Assembly (NCBI GenBank): GCA_037179385.1
Contig: CM074189.1
Span: 26,535,648-26,599,647, forward strand
Length of the DNA: 64,000 nt
Reading direction: 5' to 3'
Source: Holothuria scabra
Lineage: Eukaryota > Echinodermata > Holothuroidea > Aspidochirotida > Holothuriidae
Part shown: positions 23,265 through 34,920 of the stretch, piece after piece
Layout of the letters: each line of letters starts with the position of its first letter
Numbering within the stretch: the first letter of the stretch is position 1
Program-made: the position numbers and the translations under genes
The notes under the pieces: generated by a model
Databases searched by the model: none
The model's input: only the letters and a program-made list of their open reading frames with translations
What the model was told of the DNA's origin: nothing

Positions 23265-23593
23265 GATCAAAGGTTTGAGGTGACAGTCAGGTTAAACTTT
23301 GTAGACATAATATTTTTAGGGGGATAACTGTGAGGGATCTCATACCATGGTGGAAGTACTTCCATACTCATTCTGTACTAAGCTTAATTTTGAATTACTC
23401 ATGTTGATGGACATGTTGGTAAGGTGATCACTATTGTTTTTAAGGGGTCAAAAGGTCATTTTGGGTCACATGAGGTCAAAATGTTTGGACCGTACTAGTA
23501 TTATATCTCATTCAAGTAGGATAATTGTATGGGATCTCATGCATGTCATGTTTGTTTCCATGTTTGCTATGATATATCATACGGCAAGGAATC
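23265..23593. repeat. Diverged 145-base repeat units with CGGCAAGGAATC end
   Basis: GGTGATCACTATTGTTTTTAAGGGGTCAAAAGGTCATTTTGGGTCACATGAGGTCAAA and neighbouring bases are old units of the same array family. The segment ends at CGGCAAGGAATC (23582-23593), the exact complement of GATTCCTTGCCG at 19836-19847. Confidence 0.6.
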
Positions 23594-24622
23594 ACTAAGC
23601 CTGTTGGCTTTCTAGTTGGTCATATGCATCAATTGAATGATTGATGAAATTCCTGGACGAAGGGAAGTTAAACCTTTCCCCTCATTAGACTGTCTTATTT
23701 TTGATTTGTTTCTTTTGAAATGATAATCTCAGATAGGCCTAACCTGTGTTGAAAAATAGTGGAAGTAATCTTTGGCTAATTTGAAATAGTTCTTTAGACA
23801 GGGATATGCCTTGCTGTCTTTAAGTTAGCCAAATCATTAGTTTATTATAGATCGCCAATTTTTCAAGAGACAGCTTCAGAGATGGGCAGTCAAAAACACC
23901 AACTGTGAAAAAAAAACCAGTAAAGGCTTAAAAGGTGCAAGTGACATGCAGGTTAACTACACAAATGCTTCAAAAGAGGTTGTTATCAGTTTGTTTTCAG
24001 TAACAAATGGAGACTCCCAAAACTGAAATTCTGGTTGAAGGAAACCTGATACAGGAAGGCATGGTTACAGGACACACATCAGACTCTACTCAAACAAAAG
24101 AAGGAAATGAATTTTTAATAGGTTAATGTTAAATTTCAGGAGCAATAGGTAAATAACTAATATTCATAAACATAAATCCTTTCCTGAGCAGGTACTCGAC
24201 TTCTGGTTAACATGTATACGTAGAAAGTGCTGGATGTAGAATTTCAAGTGTATGAATTAAAGCTTAAACAACAATGGACTTTGAATGACCACAGGATAAG
24301 GCATGATTGGAGTGCTAATGCAAGTGAAACACAAGAGTGCAGGCTGAGTGCATCCAGCAAGAACATTAACCCCGAGAGATTGCATCTTGTTCTAATGCAG
24401 AGGTCCATTCCTTTAATTGTCCTTGTTCATTTATACACAACTATATTTTGATGTAAAATGATGGAAAAGTAGTAAACTGTAATTTGTAAATACCTTTATT
24501 AAAACAGCACTACCCTTGAGTTAATTGGATTAGTCCAAGGTAATCATGTTACTCATTACAAAGTGATTAACATGAGGATAATAGGATTAATTTATAGAAA
24601 TTGAGGATTAATTACCAAGTAT
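23594..24622. other. Intergenic DNA, no gene recognised
   Basis: No recurring repeat or supported exon was found. A 74-codon plus-strand frame at 24227-24451 has no recognisable motif. Confidence 0.45.
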
Positions 24623-24630
24623 GAATGAAC

Positions 24631-25004
24631 CATGGACTTATATACATGGACAGAGCATGCAATGTGTACGTCCTATTAGTATGTTGTTGCCACCGCCTGA
24701 GACAAAAAAGGTGCACAAAGATGGCCCCTGTAAAGCTACAATTTGTGTGATTTGATGACGACTCTATTATATTTTAAACAAAATTTCAACTAAAATGGGA
24801 CACAATATCATATTCTTGCAATACATGAAGTGATGTTGACCTTACCTTGCCATATTTCAAAAATATTTACTTTCTTGTAAAATCTGGGGATTGACTTGAG
24901 CAAGTTCAAACTCTCACACAAAATCATAGCAGACGGCCATCTTGGTGCGCTTTTTCTCACAATGTACCATGCATTATGCTCTGTCCATGTATAGGAAGTC
25001 CGTG
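24631..25004. mobile_element. hAT-like MITE with long inverted arms
   Basis: It starts CATGGACTTATATACATGGACAGAGCAT and ends with the complement ATGCTCTGTCCATGTATAGGAAGTCCGTG. Pairing continues inward through AAGATGGCC / GGCCATCTT, giving arms of roughly 100 bases. A perfect eight-base target duplication GAATGAAC flanks it at 24623-24630 and 25005-25012. The interior is non-coding. The CA...TG ends and duplication length indicate a hAT-driven element. Confidence 0.88.
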
Positions 25005-25012
25005 GAATGAAC

Positions 25013-26447
25013 ACAGCCTCCATCAAGTACTCTACTTCTGGATAGTATACATATACCATAGTTTATACAACTATTCAACACCAACAATTCCTTATAATAG
25101 GCATATCACTCAAAAATTTCAAATACACATGGTCCACACAAAAGTCTGTTTATTTGAAAGGGTTTCCCAGAAAGAAGTGAAAATGAAAAAAATTCATGTC
25201 AATCGGATAAAGCATCATGAAGTTCAAAGCTGTTCAAAGTTTGTAAAAGACTGTCAAAAACCTGCCTTGAAATGGAATTTTTGGCAAAATTACATATTTT
25301 AGATTTTTTAATCATCCTCACTTTAAGGCACTGTACTTAAAACCTCATCAAAATGGATTTCCTAATACTATTTACCGAGGTTAATCACTTTCAAAACAAA
25401 AAGAAGTCCCTGTACCTTTGATTTTAAACCTACAGGCCTTAAAAAATGCCATTTTGAGCAAAATCTGAAACTGTGATTAAAGTAAAAACAGAAAAAACCG
25501 ATACAACCCAACTAATTAATATGCATAAATGGCATAACTTTAATTTAAATGGTATTATGGGAATGAAGCTTGGCATGGTGGCTACTGGTGTGAAGGTGCA
25601 TCTTTTCAGAAAAAAGAAGCTAATATCTCCTTTTATATGCAAATGAGCTAATTAATCATGCAAATTACAAATATGCTAATTAAGTACATTCCACATGTGC
25701 ATATCAACATAAGTTGATCACTGAAGGTAAGGATTAGGAAACTGACCCCATTTTGCTACCTGTTGAGCCTTCTCTCATTTTGGGCATTCCCAAGGAAGTA
25801 ACTTTCACAGGAATTTTTCACATGACAACTGCATAAATTGTCTACAAATTAAATGTCACCACGGGCCTATCTTTGATTATTTTTTTTTACCCCACCATTA
25901 CATTTACTTTAGTTGAGACATACAGTTAAAGCATTGTTGTTGTGTCCTTAACCTCTGCCTAATTTATTTATTAAATCTGTGTGGGATTTTTAAGCTCAAC
26001 TATATATCAATAATATAGTTTCATACCTTTGGCACAGAATATTTTCAGGATTGCTTATTAAACAGGACTTGGTATTTTACAATATGCTTAGCAAGTTATC
26101 AACCCACTCCTTTTTGAGTGGGCATACAAAAAGCTGTTTATCTGGTGGTTCATTCCTTAAAGTGTAAAACTTTTTAAAAAATGGCTTGTCCTCATCTCCC
26201 TTTAATTCTTTAACATCTTTTGCTGTATTCTCACAAAGAATTTTTCCTTGATATGTTTTTAGGGTACCCTCAAGAGATAATCAGGAGATAAACAGGTATG
26301 CTGTTCTCTCTTAACTATGATATCAGCTGGAAAGGGGTTGTTTTGGACAACTCTGTTTAGTTATGCCAGAAGACTTGCCTTCAGTTCGATATGACTTTTG
26401 TCCTTCAATGAATTTTATGATACAAAGCAAGCAAACAGGAGTTTTCA
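25013..26447. other. Intergenic DNA, no gene recognised
   Basis: AT-rich. A 108-codon plus-strand frame (24976-25302) starts inside the MITE and has no recognisable domain. A high density of TTAATTA-type words is visible near 25510-25690. Confidence 0.45.
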
Positions 26448-27784
26448 CTACATTAATAACTGATTCAAAATTTCCTGAAGGTTTTTTTTTTCTAATTGTG
26501 GTGTAGCTATGGGCTGACCTGCCAATGTACTGAAAAACAAATGCCATCTGACAGCTCCACAATTAACATATTTGAAATATTTGATTTGAGAGAGCAGAGC
26601 CACTCTTCTTCTTGTCTCATCTTTGTGCTCCAGCATAAGCCTATCTACATCATTTAATGTTTTACATATATAACCACAAGTTTGAATTACACCTTTAGTA
26701 TGAGTGACAGTATGGGACACCAAAAGAAGCTCTTTCTGGCTTCTTTAGCTTTCAGTCTGTTCTCCTGAATTGTCGTTTTCTTAATCTGGTACAGTTTAAG
26801 TACCTGTACCTGTTGCCTACTTTGACCTGCTTTTGTCATGAGTTCATCCCGCTTCTCTTGGTCACATGCATTTAAATAACTTGAAGTTTTACTCAAACTT
26901 CATAACAAAATGCATTGCATAGCTAAGGATGAAATGTTGGGGCTTTTCCGCTTAAGGTAGTCCAACCCTGCACATTTACACGCTCTGCTGCCACATTATC
27001 TTTAGGACAAGTTTGTGTTTCCATCCTAAGATTTTCATCAGGGTTGTGATACTTACCTTCAGACAGATGGTGTACAAGCTGCCTGTCAACACAAATACAT
27101 AGGTTATGAAGTATAATGCTAAGTGCCTGTTCAGTATTAAACTGTTCCTCTTCATCAACTTTACCATGCCAAGCTTTATATATATCATTTTTTATAGGAG
27201 GGAAATCATTAATGGAAACAAAACTGCACTGTCATCAAGGAGATCCTTAGATCTGTCATCTATTTGGAGACACTTGTCAGTGAGACATTCATAATAATAC
27301 TTGTCGGTATCCATTACAGAAATGTTACATTCATCTAACATGCACATCAAATGCATTGTAATATGGAAATTGACAATGCCCATAGCATGTATGCCAGTCA
27401 CAACAATCTTATCTAGCAAATCATACAATACTGATCTAACTGGTTCTTTTGCTTGCTCAGTGGAAGGCTTTCATTGACCTTATCAATGTATCCACTGTAA
27501 TAATGATTTTAGACAGCAGCCCCATTGAAGAATGGTACATCAAATCGATTTCCACGATAGGTTGTTAGTCTGTTTTTGTTCCCAATTTCCCTTACGTGAT
27601 TATTAAACTCCATGGGGCACCCTGCTTTCTCATTGGCAGCAGGGCCAAAAGCCTCACATACTGTTCTAATACTTAAGAGGGCAGCAGACGCCTTTCTGTT
27701 CCAAAGGAGATGCTTTTCCCTCCCAATCTTTCCACCGCCTGACTCTACAGTGTCCCAGTCATGCAATGCTGCTCCTGCATATGC
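26448..27784 (-). pseudogene. Coiled-coil/DGT-family gene, 3' exon, frame-broken
   Basis: Read on the minus strand from the acceptor TTATAG|GCATATGC at 27784, this exon encodes HDWDTVESGGGKIGREKHLL, then RGNRFDVPFFNG, then LLDKIVVTG, then a Lys-rich stretch, and ends KKNLQEILNQLLM. From memory of the family, the KxGREK, GNRF-x-x-(L/P)FxNG and DKIVTG blocks occur in this order in an uncharacterised protein family that is multicopy in cnidarians, echinoderms and amphioxus. The reading frame breaks after FNGAAV (stop), near 27210 (frameshift at GTTTTGTTT), near 26975, at a TGA near 26900 and near 26720. It is therefore a pseudogene unless these are assembly errors. Function unknown; the copy number suggests a transposon link, which is inference. 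Confidence 0.7.
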
Positions 27785-27993
27785 CTATAATTATTCTATT
27801 ACAAAAAAAGGTGCGTCAACCTGTGTCTGCACCATGTGTGATCACATGTGGAAAAACAAAGGAAATCACACATATTCTTGGGTGACAAACCTGCATTTTT
27901 GGAACCTTCTACTCCCTGGTTTGACACAGGTTTTGCACACCTCCTTTCCTTGCTTTTAATATCAAGCCACATGTTTTGTGGAAGAATTCTTTG
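27785..27993. repeat. Inverted end-piece of the 2.7 kb unit
   Basis: TTTGACACAGGTTTTGCACACC...CCACATGTTTTGTGGAAGAATTC at about 27920-27990 is the reverse complement of the unit boundary at 30730-30800 and 33405-33475. The array thus ends in an inverted piece rather than a clean unit edge. It lies in what would be the intron before the 3' exon. Confidence 0.7.
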
Positions 27994-28199
27994 TTAACCC
28001 TAGTTTTTATCACCACACGTTTTGCACATAAAACCTGTGTCAAACCCGTGACAAACCTGTGTCAAACCTGTGGCAAATGACCAACCTGTGTCAATGTAAA
28101 GGGAAATCACAGGTTTTCCTGCAAAAACCTGTGATAACCCGTGGAAAAAACCTGTGAAAACCTGTGAATTTGGAACGAATTGCCTCACCTTTTTTTGTA

Positions 28200-28357
28200 T
28201 ATAGATTGAGAACAACATGTTTACCACAGTACAAATCATTGACCACTGACATATTTAATTTTACCTCTGCACTTTACTCATCCCAGTTTTAAACAACTTT
28301 GGGAAGCACTTTTTTTCTCCATTCTTTTAGAAGTTTAACAAATTTTTTGTTAACAAC
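28200..28357 (-). pseudogene. Unit copy 1, second exon (KLLKEW...YCGKH)
   Basis: After a possible acceptor AGGTAG at 28358-28363, the minus strand reads VVNKKFVKLLKEW..KVLPKVV, stop, NWDE, stop, AEVKLNMSVVNDLYCGKHVVLNL. The LLKEWRxKVLP and NDLYCGKH blocks fit the region that precedes the KxGREK exon in this family. The second stop is present in all three copies; the first is absent from copy 3, which reads VIKNWDE. Confidence 0.55.
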
Positions 28358-29569
28358 CTACCTATTGGGACAAGCGGGTTTCAAATGTAACAATTCTTCT
28401 AAGGATTTCCGGGTTCAGTACAACTTGTCAAATTGGACACAAAAGAAAAAATAGCAAAAGTGGATTTATTCGTGTTAGAAAAAAAAAAATATTATACTTA
28501 AATAGAAAAAGAAAAGTATTCAACTAAATGATACAAGTCTTTCTTGATTGACCTCATCTAGATAAACATGCCGTAACTAAGGAAACAACTATAGATATTC
28601 AATACAGAAAAAAAAAGCCAGCCGGTTCAATTACTCCCTAACTCAACTGACACATATCACAATATCAGCTCCTGCTTCACCTTGGGGTCCGTAAACTAAA
28701 AGAGAATTTGTAACTGGGGTTCAGACTGTCACCACTGTACCATGCTTTTGAATAAACGACCAACAGACATTAACTAAACAAACCCCCTATTGTTTTCCCT
28801 TTTCCCAGTTTTGACAGAAGCAACAAACTGTCTGACTTGGACTACTGGTAAAAGTAAAAGTTCAAAAATGCATTCAACGATACAAAGCATAACGTGTCTT
28901 CGCTCCACGTGGTCTGTCACCCGCTTTTGAGTCTTTCCAAATTATGAGACGGAACGCAGGCGTGGAAATCTCCGTGACAATCCCCCAACTCAGGTACAGC
29001 GTAAAATGGTACAGTGAACTTAAATGACTGACTGCCCGCTACTGGCGTTGCCCGAAGGACTCCTTCTCTTTCGCACCATAACATCGGAGCACCTCTCAAA
29101 ATGATGTACAAACTGAATTTCAGCTGCGAAGAAAGCCCCACATAACACCCTGCCTCCAAAGATACTTGGTAGCCTCGGTTATCTAGCCATTGTAGGCCTA
29201 ACTCTTACAAGGCCTACTGACAGCGATGTTAACTTATCAACGACCTGGGCAGCAGTGAGCAAGCCAGTCCACACCCAGCGAAGAGCAGCGCATCCCTGGA
29301 ACGCATTCCTCAAATGTGCTACCTGTTCATATGCAAACTTTTATCGATGCCGTAATGGCTCTGTTACGTAACACGCAGTGTTTGCCTACACTAAGAAGTC
29401 GAGCCGCATCCATCCAATGTTAACAGATTACCCCCTCAAAAAAATATGTGCTCCCCAAAGCTACAGAGTCTGACAAGCAACCTTATCGTCACACCTATCA
29501 TTCATTGTATTTTTAACTTTCAGCAATAATTTACTGACCATGTTTTCTTCAGATGATACAGTATGTTGT

Positions 29570-30729
29570 CAATACCTTCAAACTGTTCCTATAGCACTTA
29601 AAGCTTCCTGCAGGAGTGTTTCAGAATTTTCTTTTTCTTCTTCTGAGAGCCCAATACCATACACTCCTGCATCTGTACCTGCTAACATTGTAACATATGG
29701 CACATGCTTTTTTGAAGTGCCATCTATCAAAAGAGTGACAGGAGTTTGATTGTTGTTGATGGCTTCCTTTGCCACATCTTCCGCAAGCAATGCTTGCTCA
29801 AAAGCCATGTAATGTATGCATGTAGGCTTGGGTAATTTGCGACACTCTAATCCTGCAACACGTTGTAATACAAGAAGAATTATATCTGAAACATTCTTTG
29901 ACCCAACACCTCTAGAAATTAATTCATAACATACAACTTAATATCTTTAGTGTATGTTCCACCATCAAAAGTAGATATTTCATGATTTCCCATCATCTCA
30001 TCCAGCTGACAAATAATGAAGTCATTTTCTTCCTCAAGGTCCTTTAATTTTCTTTTCATATAATGACCTATTCTCATTCTCAAATTTTTCATCGACATTT
30101 GTCAATTTGAGTACATTATAACGAACCTAGCTGTTCTGTTCTATTTTTTCGTGTGCGCCTTATCTCCTCTACAATGGTGTTCAGCTTGGAAACTTCTTTC
30201 GGCACTTGTCGTGTTTTTGCCTTCTCCTTCCTTAACTTAGCATCCCTAATTTTAAGTCATCTCACTACATTTACTTTCTGAAGAGACCAAATTTCTTTTT
30301 TCAACTCTTCATTGTAAGTTCAACTGCTTTCTTTAATTCTCTTTCATACTTAGAGCACGACTGCTTATGCTCTTTGACAATTCTTTTCAGAGTTGCTTCT
30401 CCTTCTTCTCTTGCTGACGTTGCTTCAGCTGCAATGTTTTCTGCAGTTCTGCACTTTGCTTCACTCTCTTTCAATTGTTGTTCCAAGAAAGCTTTATCCT
30501 TTCTTTCTTGCTCTAACAAATCATGCAAGATGACGATTGTATCTCCATGCTTTTTGAGAGGGTAGGGTGAAACACTTGAATCAGTGGTTTCATATTCATC
30601 ATTCGAGTTATCTAAACTACCTTCCTCAAAACTTTCCTCTTATTCTGCAACCACGTCTAAATTTACATTTGCTTTTTTATGAGTTTGCTGAACATACCTC
30701 TGTCTAAGAAACTTCTCTTTTAATTCAGA
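29570..30729 (-). pseudogene. Unit copy 1, coiled-coil and DGT exon
   Basis: The minus strand encodes a Glu/Lys-rich coiled coil starting HDLLEQERKDKAFLEQQL, then LEEENDFI..QLDEMMGNH, then the block TLLIDGTSKKHVPYVTMLAG. DGTSKK is the family's characteristic strand-turn motif; the two later copies have DGPSKK. Insertions near 30120 and 30315 and several base changes break the coil more than in copies 2 and 3. A 76-codon open stretch covering the DGT block survives at 29578-29808. Confidence 0.6.
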
Positions 30730-30899
30730 ATTCTTCCACAAAACATGTGGCTTGATATTAAAAGCAAGGAAAGGTGTGCAAAACCTGTGTCAATGTCAAG
30801 GGAAATCACAGGTTTCCCTGCAAAAACCTGTGATAACCCATGGAAAAAACCTGTGAAATGCTGCGAATGTGGAACCAATTGCCTCATCTTTTTTTGTAT

Positions 30900-31056
30900 A
30901 TAGGTTGAGAACAACATGTTTACCACAGTACAAATCATTGACCACTGACATATTTAATTTTACCTCTGCACTTTACTCATCCCAGTTTTAAACAACTTTG
31001 GGAAGCACTTTTTCTCTCCATTCTTTTAGAAGTTTAACAAATTTTTTGTTAACAAC
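30900..31056 (-). pseudogene. Unit copy 2, second exon (KLLKEW...YCGKH)
   Basis: Same coding blocks as at 28200-28357, with the same two in-frame TAA codons. The exon would end near the sequence encoding VVLNL, where the ATATACAAAAAAAG tract begins. Confidence 0.5.
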
Positions 31057-32237
31057 CTACCTACTGTGACAAGCGGGTTTCAAATGTAACGATTCTTCTA
31101 AGGATTTCCCGGTTCAGTACGACTTGTCAAATTGGACACAAAAGAAAAAATAGCAAAAGTGGATTTATTCGTGTTAGAAAAAAAATATATTATACTTAAA
31201 TAGAAAAAAAAGTATTCATCTAAATGATACAAGTCTTTCTTGATTGACCTCATCTAGATAAACATGCAGTAACTAAGGAAACAACTATAGATATTCAATA
31301 CAGAAAAAAAAAGCCGGCTGGTTCAATTTCTCCTTAACTCAACTGACCCATATCACAATATCGGCTCCTGCTTCACCTTGGGGTCCGTAAACTAAAAAAG
31401 AATTGGTAACGGGGGTTCAGACTGTCACCACTGTACCATGCTTTTGAATAAACGACCAACAGACATTAACTAAACAAACCCCCTATTGTTTTCCCGTTTC
31501 CCAGTTTTGACAGAAGCAACAAACTTTCTGACTTGGACAACTGGTAAAAGTTCAAAAATGCATTCAACGATACAAAGCATAACGTGTCTTCGCTCCACGT
31601 GGTCTGTCACCCGCTCTGGAGTCTTTCCAAATTATGAGACGGAACGCAGGCGTGAAAATCTCCGTGACAATCCCCCAACTCAGGGACAGTGTAAAATGGT
31701 ACAGTGAACTTAAATGACTGACTGCCCGCTACTGGCGTTGCCCGAAGGACTCCTTCTCTTTCGCACCATAACATCGGAGCACCTCTCAAAATGATGTACA
31801 AACTGAAATTCAGCTGTGAAGAAAGCCCCACATAACACCCTGCCACCAGAGATACTTGGTAGCCGCGGTTATCTAGTCATTGTAGGCCTAACTCTTACAA
31901 GGCCTCCTGACAGCGATGTTAACTTATCAACGACCTGGGCAGCAGTGAGCAAGCCAGTCCATACCCAGCGAAGAACAGCGGGTCCCTGGAACGCATTCCT
32001 CAAATGTGCTACCTGTTCATATGCAAACTTTCATTGGTTGCCGTAATGGCTCTGTTACATAACACGCAGTGTTTGCCTACATTAAGAAGTCCTATCCTAT
32101 ATTAACAGATTACCCCCTCAAAAAAATATGTGCTCCCCAAACCTACTGAGTCTGACAAGCAACCTTATCGTCCCACCTATCATTCATTGTATTTTTAACT
32201 TTCAGTAATAATATACTGACAATGTTTTCTTCAGATG

Positions 32238-33404
32238 CTACAGTATGTTGTCAATACCTTCAAACTGTTCCATAGCACTTAAAGCTTCCTGCAGGAGTGT
32301 TTCAGAATTTTCGTTCTCTTCTTCTGAGAGCCCAATACCATACACTCCTGCATCTGTACCTGCTAACATTGTAACATATGGCACATGCTTTTTTGAAGGG
32401 CCATCTATCAAAAGAGTGACAGGAGTTTGATTGTTGTTGATGGCTTCCTTTGCCACATCTTCCGCAAGCAATGCTTGCTCAAAAGTCATGTAACGTATGC
32501 ATGTAGGCTTGGGTAATTTGCCACACTCTAATCCTGCAACACGTTGTAATACAAGACGAATTATATCTGAAACATTCTTTGACCCAACACCTCTAGAAAT
32601 TAATTCATAACATACAACTTAATATAGTTAGTGTATGTTCCACCATCAAATGTAGATATATCATGATTTCCCATCATCTCATCCAGCTGACAAATAATAA
32701 AGTCATTTTCTTCCTCAAGGTCCTTTAATTTTCTTTTCATATAATGACCTATTCTCATTCTCAAATTTTTCATCGACTTTTGTCAATTTGAGTACATTAT
32801 AACGAACCTGTTCTGTTCTATTTTTTCGTGTGCACCTTAGCTCCTCTACAATGGTGTTCAACTTGGAAACTTCTTTCGGCAGTTGTCGTGTTTTTGCCTT
32901 CTCCTTCCTTAACTTAGCATCCCTAATTTTAAGTCTTCTCACTACATTTACTTTCTCAAGAGACCTAATTTCTTTTTTCAACTCTTCATTAAGTTCAACT
33001 GCTTTCTTTAGTTCTCTTTCATACTTAGAGCACGACTGCTTGTGCTCTTTGACAATTCTTTTCAGAGTTGCCTCTCCTTCTTCTCTTGCTGTCGTTGCTC
33101 AGCTGCAATGTTTTCTGCAGTTCTGCACTTTGCTTCACTCTCTTTCAATTGTTGTTCCAAGAAAGCTTTATCCTTTCTTTCTTGCTCTAACAAATCATGC
33201 AAGATGACGATTGTATCTCCATGCTTTTTGAGAGGGTAGGGTGAAACACTTGAATCAGTGGTTTCATATTCATCATTGGAGTTATCTAAACTACCTTACT
33301 CAAAACTTTCCTCTTATTCTGCAACCACCTCTAAATTTACATTTGCTTTTTTATGAGTTTGCTGAACATACCTCTGTCTAAGAAACTTTCTCTTTTAATT
33401 CAGA
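32238..33404 (-). pseudogene. Unit copy 2, coiled-coil and DGT exon
   Basis: It encodes the same coil and the same TLLIDGPSKKHVPYVTMLAG block as copy 3. One base is lost in GCTGTCGTTGCTCAGCTGC near 33090 relative to copy 3 (GCTGACGTTGCTTCAGCTGC), which splits the coil into two frames. The DGT block remains open at 32238-32489. Confidence 0.6.
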
Positions 33405-33575
33405 ATTCTTCCACAAAACATGTGGCTTGATATTAAAAGCAAGGAAAGGTGTGCAAAACCTGTGTCAATGTCATGGGAAATCACAGGTTTCCCTGCAAAA
33501 ACCTGTGATAACCCATGGAAAAAACCTGTGAAAACCTGCGAATGTGGAACCAATTGCCTCATCTTTTTTTGTATA

Positions 33576-33731
33576 TAGGTTGAGAACAACATGTTTACCA
33601 CAGTACAAATCATTGACCACGGACATATTTAATTTTACCTCTGCCTTTTACTCATCCCAGTTTTTAATGACTTTGGGAAGCACTTTTTCTCTCCATTCTT
33701 TGAGAAGTTTAACAAATTTTTTGTCAACAAC
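33576..33731 (-). pseudogene. Unit copy 3, second exon (KLLKEW...YCGKH)
   Basis: Minus-strand reading is as in the other copies, but one stop is absent: PKVIKNWDE replaces PKVV-stop-NWDE. The TAA before KAEVKLNMSVVNDLYCGKH is shared with copies 1 and 2. Flanking acceptor as in copy 1. Confidence 0.5.
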
Positions 33732-34162
33732 CTACCTATTGTGACAAGCCGGTTTCAAATGTAACGATTCTTCTAAGGATTTCTGTGTTCAGTTCGACTT
33801 GTCAAATTGGACACAAAAGAAAAAATAGCAAAAGTGGATTTATTCGTGTTAGAAAAAAAATATATTATACTTAAATAGAAAAAAAAAAGTATTCAACTAA
33901 ATGATACAAGTCTTTCTTGATTGACCTCATCTAGATAAACATGCAGTAACTAAGGAAACAACTATAGATATTCAATACAGAAAAAAAAAGCCGGCCGGTT
34001 CAATTTCTCCTTAACTCAACTGACCCATATCACAATATCGGCTGCTGCTTCACCTTGGGGTCTCTAAACTAAAAAAGAATTCGTAACTGGGGTTCAGACT
34101 GTCACCACTGTACCATGCTTTTGAATAAACGACCAACAGACATTAACTAAACAAACCCCGTA

Positions 34163-34729
34163 TTGTTTTCCCTCTTCCCAGTTTTGACAGAAGCAACAAA
34201 CTGTCTGACTTGGACTTCTGGTAAAAGTAAAAGTTCAAAAATGCATTCAACGATACAAAGCATAACGTGTCTTCGCTCCACGTGGTCTGTCACCCGCTCT
34301 GGAGTCTTTCCAAATTATGAGACGGAAAGCAGGCATGGAAATCTCCGTGACAATCCCCCAACTCAGGTACAGCGTAAAATGGTACAGTGAACTTAAATGA
34401 CTGACTGCCCGCTACCGGCGTTGCCCGAAGGACTCCTTCTCTTTCGCACCATAACATCGGAGCACCTCTCAAAACGATGTACAAACTGAATTTCAGCTGT
34501 GAAGAAAGCCCCACATAACACCCTGCCTCCAGAGATACTTGGTAGCCTCGGTAATCTAGTCATTGTAGGCCTAACTCTTACAAGGCCTCCTGACAGCGAT
34601 GTTAACTTATCAATGACCTGGGCAGCAGTGAGGAAGCCAGTCCACACCCAGCAAAGAACATCGGGTCCCTGGAACGCATTCCTCAAATGTGCTACCTGTT
34701 CATATGCAAACTTTCATTGGTTGCCGTAA
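34163..34729. other. Conserved two-strand open region in each unit (intron-like spacer)
   Basis: Between the two exons of each unit, plus-strand frames (34163-34390 and 34499-34729) and minus-strand frames (34290-34514 and 34393-34686) are open. Most recur in copies 1 and 2 at 28917-29340 and 31486-32046. The base composition is richer in G+C than the surroundings. I do not recognise any product. It may be an unrelated sequence, for example a promoter or an older insertion, captured in the intron. Confidence 0.4.
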
Positions 34730-34920
34730 TGGCTCTGTTACATAACACGCAGTGTTTGCCTACATTAAGAAGTCCTATCCTATATTAACAGATTACCCCC
34801 TCAAAAAAATATGTGCTCCCCAAACCTACTGAGTCTGACAAGCAACCTTATCGTCCCACCTATCATTCATTGTATTTTTAACTTTCAGTAATAATATACT
34901 GACAATGTTTTCTTCAGATG

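Larger units (their letters stand above)
27994..30729 (-). repeat. Tandem 2.7 kb unit, copy 1 (most diverged)
   Basis: The unit repeats the sequence of 30730-33404 and 33405-36088 head to tail. CCTGTGTCAATG lies at 28085 here and at 30784 in copy 2, a spacing of 2699. Copy 1 has unique differences, such as an extra CGAGCCGCATCCATCC near 29400 and an expanded cluster of ACCTGTG words at 28025-28165. Copies 2 and 3 share more with each other, so the copy 1 split looks older. Confidence 0.88.
30730..33404 (-). repeat. Tandem 2.7 kb unit, copy 2
   Basis: The unit edges are marked by TTCTTCCACAAAACATGTGGCTTG at 30731 and again at 33406, so the unit is 2675 bases. The junction with the next unit joins GAATTC to TTCTGAATTAAAAGAG with no extra bases. 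Sequence identity to copy 3 is visibly very high, indicating a recent duplication. Confidence 0.92.
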
